Shown here piece by piece: positions 23,679-36,041 of a DNA stretch of 64,000 nucleotides; position 1 is the stretch's first letter; every line of letters begins with the position of its first letter. A program made the translations under genes and the position numbers. The notes beneath the pieces were generated by a model. It saw only the letters and a program-made list of their open reading frames with translations. It did no database searches and was not told the DNA's origin. Source of the DNA: Urechis unicinctus (Eukaryota; Annelida; Polychaeta; Xenopneusta; Urechidae); NCBI GenBank assembly GCA_034190875.2, contig CM067356.1, positions 59,741,708-59,805,707 on the forward strand, given 5' to 3'.

Positions 23679-23723
23679 TGACGTCATAACTTCATGCATG
23701 TCCGCCACCGCAAGAGGGCAGCA
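23679..23723. promoter_or_regulatory. CRE (TGACGTCA) and CTCF-like motif upstream of UBE3B
   Basis: A perfect TGACGTCA palindrome, the CREB/ATF site, is at 23679-23686. It is followed by ACCGCAAGAGGGCAGCAG (23706-23723), which resembles the CTCF core. They lie about 1.1 kb upstream of the UBE3B start codon and 0.9 kb upstream of the divergent UBTF-like start. Motif-level evidence only. Confidence 0.35.
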
Positions 23724-24638
23724 GTTAACATAATTATGAGTCGTGGTCAACATTGATATCAAACGAAAATCAAAACCAAGTATAATATATTAAAAGTAAA
23801 TGTGAAATTGTCCCAAGCCTTATGCGTTCGTTTCTGAGAAAGAACAAAGAAACACCAGATAGAATCGTCTTAATTTCTGCTAAAATGATCGACTATCATA
23901 ACGTCAGAAATTGTAAATTGTCATAACATTTTACACGATTACGAAAATCCCACTTCTTCTAATAAGAGTATGAGGTCACTCCGCAAGTCGGAAGATCGAT
24001 CTATTATATTTTGAAATAAAAACGAAATATTTCAAATTTCTGTATAAACATAAAAATTATTAATTGACTAACAGATTGCCGCGCAGATTTTCTAATTGTA
24101 TACTGATTTATCGCCTAAATTATCTTATCTTATCTTATTTATGATACAAACACTGTACATATCAAAATGAGAGTTTCTATTGTGGCTGAATATTTCTTGA
24201 ATTGGTCCATGTTAATTCGGTTTATCAAACATATCCGATTAAAGTACAGTCAATGAACATTTATAGTCAGAATTTCACAGGTTATCAAGCACGAAAATAT
24301 CATTTACTTCTTTCATAATTCATAGTTAAACTCGTTTGAACAACATCAAGTGACTCCTCCGTATAATTTACCACGAGGCAAGCGTACTGAATAATTCAGT
24401 GGAAATATTATCAACTCGTTCTGATTGGCTGAGAGACCATTCGCCATTGACCAGTTTGAGAAGGAGAGTTACGACAACCTCGTGGTTTTGTTTTGATAAT
24501 TTTTGTGCTCAATTGGAGTTTTCTTTAAAAGTTGGCTGGGTATATCCAACAAAAACGACACCAGGAATCTCATCAGTGGATTTTATTCTAAGTTTGGCGG
24601 CAGCGAGGACGTATACCAGCCATTATTGTCGTGGAAAC

Positions 24639-27600
24639 ATGGCGTCCTTCCTCGGTGGGCGCGAGGCTCTTATGCCAGCGGCGATGAAGAGGAAGCGGTC
24701 CCGCAGATCGGGGGAGGCTGAACCCCAAGTTTCTCCGTCCGAATCAGGCCAAGTTTCAGGTAATACACTATTAATTATTGGATACAGATTTTCGTTTATC
24801 ATCATTTCAATGTAATTTTAGCAAATGGATATCTGTCATGGTCATATTTGATCAAAATAGCAGCCATCAACGGGGGTCCCCGATGGCGGCTTGGTCGAGC
24901 TTGGCGGCGCTGAGGCTACCCCTCCAGCCCGCCCTGTTCGCCCAGCCAGCCAGCCGGGCTTGGCTTCTCGACCGCGCTGTCGGGCCTCGCCTGCCCTCTC
25001 TACTGGGCGGCTGCCTCGTTGCTTTGTTAGCCGGAGCTGTTAGGCAAGATCGCTGGCCGGCGACGAGCGCGTCATCCAGGGACCTGGGTGCTTGAGCAGA
25101 CCATCGTAGCCTAACTGTGCGCCAGCCCCGGGTCGGAGTTAGCGGCGGCTTGCCACCGAGAACGCCCCCGCTGACTCCGTGTCTACCCGGCCCGCCTTTA
25201 TTGACGTCGGTTAGCCGCTAGGTTGGTGTGCTTCAGGCCAGGGTGACCTACTTGTGGCACCAGCATGTGAATCCTTCTCATCCTGGCCTTGCCCAGACCC
25301 CGATCACCCAAGGCACAATATGCTCTCTCCAGCATATGTGCATCTCTTAAGTGATGGTTTGTTTAAGTGTGGGCTCTTGGCCAAGTTAATGCTGCAATTT
25401 ATTGGTTATCCTGGTCTGATGTTGGGGCTGAGGTCATCTACTCCTCCAATGTGGAACAATTAAAAATGTCACTGGAGGTAATGGTGTGACATTACCTTAT
25501 GCTATTGTTGACCTTAGCATATTTATGATGCCTATCTCACCTGAAGTTGATTAATTAACAATTAAGAACATGTGTTATTGTGTTGGTCTTCAATTCATTT
25601 CCTTGCTTGCCATAGTTGAAAACATATTTGCAGTTTTTGCTCAGCTTCAGATAATCTACATCACATGTACTTCCAGATAACCACTTTTAGTACATATCGT
25701 AGGCTCAGTTTTTCCTTTCTTGATTTGACTTAAGTTAAGAAAATCAAGAAGGAGGCGACTATTTGGGATGATGAACCGCCTGTTCTCACGCCCATCACAG
25801 CACAGACTCCTCCCACTAAAGGTAACCAACATCTCACTTCCTCCATTCACATGGTATTGCTGAATCACCACTACTCCCCCCCCAAAAAAAAAACAAAAAA
25901 TCCACTGTTTGGCAGTTCATGGCCCATCATTTTTTTGGATGGATCCTAAGTATGGTGTTTGATAAGGGATTGTCCATTAAGGTAAAAAGCGCAAGAAAAA
26001 CCATGTGAAGATGGAATCTGAGGATGTGCCCCCGCCCATGGAGATTGTACCTCCTGTTGAAGCTGCGCCTCTCGTGATTGACCCGCCTAAAGGTGTGTTA
26101 AGTGAAACAGTTTTCAAATAACAAGCATAACATATTGTTCTTATGAGAATTGGTTGTGTGACCTGCTGTCGGGAAAGTTCACGTTGGCGAGAGGCTATCG
26201 TGAATATCATGTATGCCCGTAACAAAAGGTAGTGGCTTCAAATATTACTATTATTAGTGAGTGGTTTTTTTCCCTGAACAATCCATTCAAGAACAATGTC
26301 TGTTGAATCACTGTTGATCTCCTTCTTCCCTCACTCACACATCTCAGTGTTGGCAGCTGTCATATTATCACTGTGTAGTTGACCTTCACATTTAACACCA
26401 ATCTAACCTTCATGTCACAGTTTGGACTCAGACAGAACTGCAAAAACTGTTGGAACGTGTGAAATTGCAACTTCCCGAGTCTGACAACGTGAAGTATGGG
26501 GCTCAATGTGACCTCATGGATTGGTCCCTCGTGTGTTTTCCTCCCTATACTGCTGACAACTGTAAGACTCAGTGGCGGGCTCTCTCTGCCAGGGTAGGCT
26601 ATTCCATCTACTTCGTTGTTCATCTGGCTTCTTCTTAGCATTGAAATCTTATTCAGCTCATTTTCCACTAAATTCAATTAATTAGCAAAAAGAACACATT
26701 TCCTGTGTAAAATGTGTTAAGGGAGTTCTGTTTCTGGCTTGATAGATCCGCAAGTACCGCACAATGACAGAGTTGGTGTGTGATGCCAAGGTGCTTGTTG
26801 ACAAAGGCATTTTTGTTAAGGTGAGGTCAATCATATTAAACACAAAGGGGCAATGTTTGTCAAGATTTGGTGTTGCATGTCTCTTGTATGGAATGATGGT
26901 TTTCATGTGACCAGGAAGTTGATCTTATTTACCGTACCAAGCATCATAGAGAGTGCTATTGCTAACACCTGTAGATGCTGTGTCGACAGAAAAATAAACT
27001 ACCAGGGATGCCCAAAAAACCCCTCACACCTTACTTCCGTTTCTTCATGTCAAAACGAGAACATTACCACAAAATACACCTCAGCTCAGCATGACAGATC
27101 TCTCCAAGCTCATGTCAAAAGAGTACAACAAACTGTCCAAGAAGAAAAAGGTGGGTCATGGTTACAGATGTGGTTTGACTTGGCTTGTGGTTATAAGGTT
27201 TATCGTGTGTAGTGGTTATAAAGTGTGATTCATTGTGGGTTATACTATGTGGATCATTCAATGTGAGTTATGGTTATAAAGTGTGGATCTCTGTAGGTGA
27301 TGGTTATGTAGTGTGGATCTCTGTGGGTGGTGGTTATAAAGTGTAATGCATTGTGGCAAGTGGTTATAGAGTGTGGTTCAATGTGGGTAGTGGTTATATA
27401 GTGTAGTTCCCTGTGGGTTTTGGTTATATGGTGTGATTCATTGAGTAGTGGTTATATAGTGTGGTTCGTTGTGGGTAGTGGTCATATAGTATGGTTCATT
27501 GTGGGTAGTGGTTATATAGTGTGGTTCACTGGAGATGGTTATAAAGTGGTTTGCTGTGGATGGTGGTTATATAGTGTGGTTTTCTGTGTAGTGGTTATCT

Positions 27601-30600
27601 AGTGTGATTCATTGTGGGTAGTGGTTATAAAATGTGGTTCACTGGGAAGTGGTTATCAAGTGGTTCACCGTGGGTAGTGGTTATATGGTATGATTCATTG
27701 TGGGTGGTGGTTATACAGTGTGGTTCATTGTAGGTAGTGGTTATATAGTGTGGTTCATTGTGGGTTGTAGTTATATAGTGTGGTTCACTGTGGGTACTGG
27801 TTACAAAGTGTGGTTCACTGCGGGAAGTGGTAATGTAGTGTGGTTCACTGTGGGTAGTGGTTATGTAATGTAGTACACTGGGAAGTGCTTATAAAATATG
27901 GTTCATTGTAGGTAGCAGTTTTGTAGTGAGGTTCTTTGTGGGAAGTATTGTTTACTGTGTGTAGTGGTTATAAAGTGAGGTTCACTGTTGGTGGTGGTTA
28001 TGCAATGTGGTTCACTGGGTAGTGGTTATAAAGTGGGCTTCATTGTGGGTAGTGGTTATAGAGTGTAGTTCATTGTTGATAGTGGTTATATAGTGTAGTT
28101 CACTGTGGGTTGTTGTTATTAAGTATAGTTAACTGTGGGTAGTTGTTATTTAGTGTGGTTTAATGTGGTTAGTGGTTGTAAAGTGTGGTTCACTGGGCAT
28201 AGTGGTTATTTGGAGCCATTGTTATTTGGGTATTGATTATATGGTGTGGTTCACTGAGGGTACTAGTTAAATAGTGTAGCTCGCTGCATATCACCAATGA
28301 CAAACATTGTAATGTCATCAACAAACAGGGGGATGCAGTGGTTTCATTTACAAACATTGTGATGTGGTGATGTCATAAATAACTTGCGTATTTGTTGTTC
28401 CTTATAGCAAAGTTATGTAACTGAATACAACAAGGAGAATGAGCAATACAAGATCGACTTGCAGAAGTTCAAGTAAGTTCATGCAGCATATATATTTTTT
28501 CCCAGCTCATCTGTATCTAGTTAAAATGAGGAGGAATAAAGTCGAGAAATGATTACGCATCCTCCAAATCTGCCCTGCAGCAAGTTGTCCTAAACATGAG
28601 AATGTTTGTGTTGCCACAGAGAGGAGCACCCTGAAGTGTTTGCCGCTGACCCAGCCGTGTCGTACAAGTCCAACCCACCTAAAGTCACTAACGCCATGAT
28701 CATCTATACATCTCATAAGATACAGGAGGCTCGCACCAAAGGATCCACGGTATGAGAAGCGAGCCCACAAGTTCCGTTATCTCTCAGAGATACTCCTTTT
28801 ATAGGCACCCCACTTTCAGCCTGATAATGCCTCCTGTAGGCACCCCACCTTCAGCCTGATAATACCTCCTGTAGGCACCCCACTTTCAGCCTGATAATAC
28901 CTCCTGTAGGCACCCCACTTTCAGCCTGATAATGCCTCTTGTAGGCACCCCACCTTCAGCCTGATAATGCCTCCTGTAGGCACCCCACTTTCAGCCTGAT
29001 AATGCCTCCTGTAGGCACCCCACTTTCAGCCTGATAATGCCTCCTGTAGGCACCCCACCTTCAGCCTGATAATGCCTCCTGGTCACTCTCTTATAGGCAC
29101 CCCACCTTCAGCCTGATAATGCCTCCTGGTCACTCTCTTATAGGCACCCCACCTTCAGCCTGATAATGCCTCCTGGTCACTCTCTTATAGGCACCCAACC
29201 TTCAGTCTGATAATGCCTCCTGTAGGCACCCCACTTTCAGCCTGATAATGCCTCCTGTAGGCACCCCACTTTCAGCCTGATAATGCCTCCTGTAGGCACC
29301 CCACCTTCAGCCTGATAATGCCTCCTGGTCACTCTCTTATAGGCACCCCACCTTCAGCCTGATAATGCCTCCTGGTCACTCTCTTATAGGCACCCCACCT
29401 TCAGCCTGATAATGCCTCCTGGTCACTCTCTTATAGGCAGCTGACCTTCAGCCTGATAATGCCTCCTGTAGGCACCCCAATTTCAGCCTGATAATGCCTC
29501 CTGTAGGCACCCCACATTCAGCCTGATAATGCCTCCTGGTCACTCTATTAAAGGCACCCCACCTACAGCCTGATAATGCCTCCTGTAGGCACCCCACCTT
29601 CAGCCAGATAAAGCCTCCTGGTCGCCCTCTTATAGGTACCCTGATAATGCCCTCCACAATTGACAATCCATTGTTAATGTTGTACATCCACTTATGTGAT
29701 TATGTGTGTACGTTGCAGGCGTCTCGTAGAGATCTCTATGAGATGTACCGGACCAAGTGGTCAACTCTAAGCGACCGCAAGAAGCTCAAATACATTGACA
29801 AGGCAGGCAAAGCCAAGACCAAATATGACGTGAGATATGTCCATTGACTACTACTGGCTAAATGTCATGGCCACACTTTCAATAGATCATAAACACCAGG
29901 GCCTTCTTGGTGTCAACAAAGTCTGTATTTATTGTGAACTCTCCCATGTAAGTTCAGCTTCCTCCTTTATTGAGAGCCACCATCCTGCAGAGAATATCAC
30001 CAACCTTTATTGAGCTCGACTGAGACTATTATCAGCCTTATCTCAATAGTTGGTCCTTTTATTAACTTATCATGCACATTTTATGATGAAACAAAATAAT
30101 AGCTGAAATCATAAATGGGCCCTTCTAATGGGAAAGTCTCGTTTTGACCTGAAAATCAGCTCTGTAGAATCACTTTATCAGCCCTGCTCTGCTCCTCAGT
30201 CCCGCTGTCTGTCTGTTCATCCTTCAGTCCATATGTCATAGGTGTGTCTGTTTGTTTTTATCAAGCAAGCTACCATCCCCAAATTACACATCGACCTTTT
30301 TTATTTGGAACATTACTTGCCAACCAAAAATCACATAACCTTTGACCCCCTGAATTATTAGAGAAAAATTTTGCTTGTCCCATGTTATGGCACAGTTCCA
30401 TAACACCCCCAAATTACACATGGACCCCTCTGATGTTGATGGCTCGTTGCAAAGCAAAAGGTCAGCCACACATGACCTTTGACCTCTGAGTTTTTTGAGA
30501 AATACTGAAAGATCTCTCATACTATGTTAAGCCAGTAGAGAGTTACTGACATTTCCTTACAAAATAATACATAGGCCCTATTTATGTTAATGGTTTCTTG

Positions 30601-33600
30601 CCATCCAAAAATTAGCTTTGACCTTTGAGTTATTTGAGAAAAACTTGGAAAAAGCTCTAATACTATGTTAACCGATTGGAGACTCGCTATTGAGGTTTCC
30701 CTATAAAGTAAGCTAGCTGCCCCAAATTACCCATATATGTTGATGGCTCTTTGCAATCATAAATCAGCCCAGGTTTGTAGCTGTTCAGTAAATTTGATGA
30801 TATTGCTTCCCTCTGGTATTCGTCTGTATGTCCATTCAGTCTGATGATATTGCTTCCCTCTGGCCGTCGTCTGTACGTCCATTCAGTCTGATGATATTGC
30901 TTCCCTCTGGCCGTCGTCTGTACGTCCATTCAGTCTGATGATATTGCTTCCCTCTGGCCGTCGTCTGTACGTCCATTCAGTCTGATGATATTGCTTCCCT
31001 CTGGCCGTCGTCTATACGTCCATTCAGTCTGATGATATTGCTTCCCTCTGGCCGTCGTCTGTATGTCCATTCAGTCTGATCGTATGTTAACTCTGATGAA
31101 GCAATCTAGCTGCCCCCGATAAGGCTTCTGATGATGGGTCTTCTCATGCACCATTTCAACCTGTGTGTGGTGTTTATAGACAGACATGGAGGAATATTGC
31201 CGTCTCCACCCCGATTACAAACCTCGTGAGGTGAGGACGTTTCTCACCAAAGCAGAGATCAAGATAAAAGACCATCATGAGGGCAAACCCGAGAAACCTC
31301 CGCTGTAAGACGCTTATTCTTAATCAGTGTAGTTAGTTGTGTTTTATGACGCATCTTGATATGTTTGATGATGTGTTTGATGGTGGATCTGATGATGTGT
31401 TTGGGGTGGATCTGATAATGTGTTTGATTGTGGATCTGATGATGTGTCGATGGATTTGATGATGCTTCCATTGATGGTGTGTCAGGAACGGCTACGTGCT
31501 CTTCACCACAGAAGAGATGCCTCATTTGATGCACATACCCAACCACCAGCGACTCGCTGAGCTCTCCAAGAGGTGGAAGTCACACTCTGAGGAGGAGCGG
31601 GACAATTACAGCAAACGTGCCGAGCAGGTGAGTGATTGTAGAGGGCATTACGGGTGGGTCATTCTAAAGGGCGTAACAGACGGGTGATTGTAGAAGGCAT
31701 TAAGGAAGGGTCATTCTGCAGGGCGTAACAGGTGAGTGATTGTAAAAGGCATTACGGGTGGGTCATTCTGCAGGGCATAACAGGTGAGTGATTGTAGAAG
31801 GCATTACGGGTCGGTCATTCTGCAGGGCGTTACAGGCGGATGATAGGCATGGTTTTGCATGTGCAGATGAACCAGGAATTTAAGGTGGCCTATGACAGCT
31901 ACCTGGATTCCCTGCCCCCTGAGGAGAGGCTGAGACAGGAAGAAGATGAGGCACAGGCTAAGGCCAAGAAATCCAAGGCCAGCAGCAAGGTGACTTCCCC
32001 TTTGTGTGTTCAGTGCATACCAATGTGTTAACAAGGTGTGCCCTGTACTGACTCTGTGCTCTGTACTGACCGTGTACTCTGACTGACTGACTGTGTGCTC
32101 TATGCTAACTATGTACTCTGACTGACTGTGCTCTATGTTGACTGTGTACTCTGACTGACTGCTCTATGCTAACTGTGTACTCTGACTGACTATGTGCTCT
32201 ATGCTGTGTACTCTGACTGACTGCTCTATGCTAACTGTGTACTCTGACTATGTGCTCTATGCTGTGTACTCTGACTGACTGTGTGCTCTATGCTGTGTAC
32301 TCTGACTGACTGCTCTATGCTAACTGTGTACTCTGACTGACTGTGTGCTCTATGTTGTGTACTCTGACTGACTGTGTGCTCTATGCTGTGTACTCTGACT
32401 GACTGTGTTCTATGCTAACTGTGTACTCTGACTGACTGTGTTCTATGCTGTGTACTCTGACTGTATGCTCTATGCTAACTGTACTCTGACTGACTATGTG
32501 CTCTATGCTAACTGTGTACTCTGACTGACTGTGCTCTATGCTAACTGTGTACTCTGACTGCTCTATGCTAACTGTGTACTCTGACTGACTGTGTGCTCTA
32601 TTCTGTGTACTCTGACTACTGTGTGCTCTATGCTGACTGTGTACTCTGACTGGCTGTGTAGCCGGTTCCTGAGGAGGTGCCAGAACAGCGGCCTCAGAAG
32701 CCTGTAGCTGCCCTTTTTCTTTACATTGAGGAGCACAAGCCACGGTGGCAGGCCAACCACCCTGAGATGGAGGAGTCTGAGATACGGAGGATGCTTGTCA
32801 AGCACTACAATCAGCTGCCAGACAAAGACAAGGTGACCACCCACCAGCTTGTACTTGTCCAATCACAGCAGGCTTTATTGTGGGGTAACATGTATTAACA
32901 GGGCTTGATTCTATGTTTGGCTCTGTCCTCGATGGTTCAGGCCAAGTACAAGAAGCGGGAAGAGGAACTGAAGACGTCCTGGGCCAGACACAAGTAAGCT
33001 GCACTAGATAGTAGGTCTTACAGCCAATATGGGATGTGGTGAAGAGGTGGGGGGGAGGGTGTGGTCAATAGAGCGGGATACTAGTCAGTTGGACCAGATA
33101 CTGGGTCATGCTGACAGGGGTCAGTGGGGTCAAACTGGTACACGTGATAATTTGCACAGGGGAATAAAGTGTTGTTTCAGGACAGATGGTTATTTATCAT
33201 AATTAATATGGTTGTGCTGGCTGACCAACATCCGACTGAGAACGACTTGTTTGCACATCACACAGATTGTATAAAGAGCATTCTTGTTGTTTGTGTGTTC
33301 TATAGCAACCGGAGGACTGTGAGAGAGAAAAGGCCCACGTTTGTCGGGGAGCCCAAAAGGCCTCCCACGTAGGTCCACACCACTCTTTTGTCTTATTCCT
33401 CCATCAAGTTTATATACTTTTTGGCTCAGAGTTTCTTTATGTATTGTACTGCTTTGTGTCATTGTCTTTATGTATGGTAATGTTTCTTTAACGTCTTTAT
33501 GTTTCATAATGTTTTCTTTATCGTCTTTATGTATCGTAATGTTTTCTTTATTGTCTTTATGTATCATATTGTTTTCTTTGTCGTCTTTATGTTTCATGTT

Positions 33601-36041
33601 TTCTTTATTGTCTTTATGTATTGTAATGTTTTCTTTATCGTCTTTTTGTATCGTATTGTTTTCTTTTTGTATTGTAATGTTTTGCGTCATCGTCTTTATG
33701 TATCATAATGTTTTCTTTATTGTCTTTATGTATTGTAATGTTTTCTTTATCGTCTTTATGTATTGTATTGTTTTCTTTATATATTGTAATGTTTTATGTC
33801 ATCGTCTTAATGTATCGTGCTTTATCGTTTCTGCCTTGTCCAGGTCAGGATATAAGCTTTACTGCCAGGAAATGCTCTTCAAACTGACGGAGATTCCAGC
33901 TAATCAGCGGCTGAGTCACATCAGTAAGCGCTGGAAGGCGTTAACGAATGAAGTCAAGTTGTCATGGAACACCAAGCAAGAGACAGTGTTTGAGCAATAC
34001 AGGAAGGACCTTGACAAGTTCAAGAAGGTAACATTCCATCCTCCTCCCATGGCAACCACCATTTGAGTCTATAACACCTGCATATCATTTCATGTTTTTG
34101 CTGTTCAGACTTTGGAACCATCTGACCGAGCATTGTTTGATGCTTATGACATTCCACCCAAGTCCAAAGCAAAGTCAAAGAAAAAAACGGTGAGTTGGCC
34201 ATTGAATACGGAACAGTGGAGAAACTCTACAAGTTGTGTGCATCAGGGAGGCTGATGTTGTCAATGATGTGTCCATGTGTTGTAGTTGTATCCTCCCCCG
34301 GAGGTCAAAAAGGAGTCAAGTAGTGAAGAGGAGGTTGAGGAGGAGACCAAAGATGAGGACGGGGAGAGTAGTCAGGAGTCCAGCGACAGTAGTGATGATG
34401 ACTCTGATGACTCCAGTGATGACGATGATGATGATGATGACGATGATGATGAGGAGGAGGAGGATGGAGCCAGTAGTACCATGAAAAATGGTGATGTAAA
34501 GGATGGAGATGATGATGATGACGACGATGAAGATGATGATGATGACAGTGGCACTGATTCTGACAGTGACTCATCCTCAGACTCTGATTCTGATGAGAGT
34601 GCTACTTCAGAATTGGTGCCCAATGGAAATGCCACAAATAAGGTTGGTAACCATTTGTTAATTAAGTAAGGTGATACGTGTGTCTGCAGTTGTTACTGAT
34701 GCAGGTATGGAGGGAGCAAATGATAAGGAACTGCCCTGAATTTGAGTTTTAATTGGATAGGCATTTCATGAGTAACTGTGTTTACTTGTGTATAGGTCAC
34801 ACTCGTGAATAAGCTGCACCCACAATTCTACCTTGAAAATTGGCACTAAACTTAGTTTTGATCAAATTGATATTGGCGATGAGACTCTCTGAGCCAGGGA
34901 GGTAATTCGTGATCCAGTATGTCTTAGCTTGTTGTTAGCTGTGAGGTACTTAGATAGTAAGAGTTGACTTGCTGAATACATTCTACTTGTCAGCAACCTT
35001 GTACAATATGCCCTCGACACGACGGAGCTCTAACGGCACAGTGCTTCATCTTGTTGACTAGTGGAAGGTCCTAAGTTAGTTGTTGTACTGAACAAATCAA
35101 TGACTTATCTGGTCCTGCGTTAGTTGTTGTACTGAACAAATCAATGACTTATCTGGTCCTGAGTTAGTTGTACTGATCAAATCAATGACTTATCTATCCG
35201 CTTGCCCTTCCATCTGTCTGCTTGCTTTTCTATCCGCTTGCCCTTCTATCTGCTTGCCCTTCTATCCATTTGCCCTTCTATCTGCTTGCTCTTCTATCCT
35301 CTTGCGCTTCTATCCGCTTGCCCTTCCATCTGTCTGCTTGCCCTTCTATCCGCTTGCCCTTCTATCTTCTTGCCCTTCTATCCATTTGCCCTTCTCTCCA
35401 TTTGCCCTTCTATCTTGCCCCTTCTATCCACTTGCCCTTTTATCCATTTGCCCTTCTATCCATTTGCCCTTCTATCTGCTTGCTCTTCTATCCATTTGCC
35501 CTTCTCTCTGCTTGCCCTTCTATCCATTTGCCCTTCTATCTTGCCCCTTCTATCCACTTGCCCTTTTATCCATTTGTCCTTCTATCCATTTGCCCTTCTA
35601 TCTGCTTGCTCTTCTATCCATTTGCCCTTCTATCTGCTTGCCCTTCTATTCGCTTACCCTTCTATCCATTTGCCCTTCTATCTGCTTGCCCTTCAATCCA
35701 CTTGCCCTTCTTTCCGCTTGCCCTTCTATCTTGCCCCTCCATCCTCTTGCCCTTTTATCCGCTTGCCCTTCTGTACAAGGTGATGCTGCCAGTAAATGTC
35801 TACCCCTGTCGAAAAGTTGTTTCCTTGATTTTCTTTTTTTTGAATTTGGGTACAAAAGTGTGACCTTTACACAAGTTAATACAGACAGCAGTTTATCTTT
35901 GCCCCTGTGGGTGAGTGTTGCCTTTTACAGCAGTTCTGGTTTTTGTATCAGGACAAGCTGCAGACAAGTGAAGTTTATGATGACAGCAGCGATGACGATG
36001 AAGATTCCGGCTCCTCCACTTCCTCCTCAGACTCAGACTGA
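24639..36041 (+). CDS. UBTF: Nucleolar transcription factor UBF-like, multiple HMG boxes
   Basis: UBF/UBTF binds and bends rDNA and supports RNA polymerase I transcription in the nucleolus. Exons: 24639-24759, 25735-25821, 25982-26092, 26421-26593, 26746-26820, 26990-27150, 28408-28472, 28620-28749, 29719-29829, 31180-31304, 31486-31627, 31867-31989, 32662-32832, 32941-32993, 33306-33368, 33844-34027, 34109-34189, 34286-34642, 35952-36041. Apart from one base the phases agree, giving about 807 residues. Layout: Lys/Arg-rich N-terminus; UBF N-terminal region ([14 protein letters not shown], about 107-190); HMG boxes near 195-264 ([18 protein letters not shown]), 283-360, 383-455, 482-550 and 565-635; Asp/Glu/Ser acidic tail from about 660. 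Human UBF has six boxes, and box 5 has no counterpart here. Box 1 is broken by a one-base deficit near 27080 (exon length 161 where 162 fits). ATG 24639 gives [20 protein letters not shown]; the Met 12 or 16 codons later could also serve. Confidence 0.9.
24865..25245. other. GC- and CpG-rich block in UBTF-like intron 1
   Basis: About 380 bases of clearly higher GC and CpG content than the flanks (for example GATGGCGGCTTGGTCGAGC and GCGACGAGCGCGTCATCC). No open frame or RNA fold was recognised. It may be a promoter-proximal CpG island or an inserted sequence. Confidence 0.5.
27151..28265. repeat. ~30-bp minisatellite starting at a UBTF donor
   Basis: About 35 imperfect copies of GTGGGTAGTGGTTATATAGT plus GTGGTTCATT. 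The intron itself begins GTGGGTCATGGTTACA, so the first unit coincides with the 5' splice site of the exon ending at 27150. Confidence 0.93.
28795..29640. repeat. ~36-49-bp minisatellite in UBTF-like intron
   Basis: About 22 copies of GGCACCCCACTTTCAGCCTG then ATAATGCCTCCTGTA, some with an added GTCACTCTCTTATA. Many units carry TTTCAG or CTTATAG, which look like 3' splice sites. Confidence 0.95.
29880..30790. other. UBTF-like intron with diverged long tandem units
   Basis: Between about 30280 and 30760, phrases such as CCCCAAATTACACAT, GACCTTTGACC and TTTGAGAAA recur about three times roughly 130 bases apart, suggesting an old tandem of a longer unit. No gene was seen. Confidence 0.45.
30790..31080. 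repeat. 47-bp minisatellite in UBTF-like intron
   Basis: About six copies of a unit containing CTGATGATATTGCTTCCCTC and TGGCCGTCGTCTGTACGTCC, well conserved among copies. Confidence 0.95.
31625..31835. repeat. ~52-bp minisatellite repeating a UBTF donor
   Basis: About four units, each starting with or close to CAGGTGAGTGATTGTAGA. This is exactly the exon end (CAG at 31625-31627) plus donor GTGAGTGATTGTAGA. Two downstream copies keep CAGGTGAGTGATTGTA perfectly. Confidence 0.9.
32040..32655. repeat. ~30-bp minisatellite in UBTF-like intron
   Basis: Over 20 copies of units built from TGTGCTCTATGCTAACTGTG and TACTCTGACTGAC, with deletions of one or the other block. Confidence 0.95.
33420..33830. 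repeat. ~28-bp minisatellite in UBTF-like intron
   Basis: About 14 copies of TCTTTATGTATTGTAATGTT followed by TTCTTTATCG. Confidence 0.93.
35185..35775. repeat. ~17-bp pyrimidine-rich minisatellite in UBTF-like intron
   Basis: About 35 copies of CTTGCCCTTCTATCCAT and relatives. All three plus-strand frames are open and hydrophobic, which is an artefact of the repeat. Confidence 0.95.

Noticed and set aside
33341-34066. 241-codon plus-strand frame
   Set aside because: Its first two thirds are intron minisatellite; only 33844-34027 is a genuine UBTF-like exon and it is included there.
34305-34635. Minus-strand His-rich and Ser-rich frames
   Set aside because: They are complements of the acidic Asp/Glu tail codons of the UBTF-like gene.
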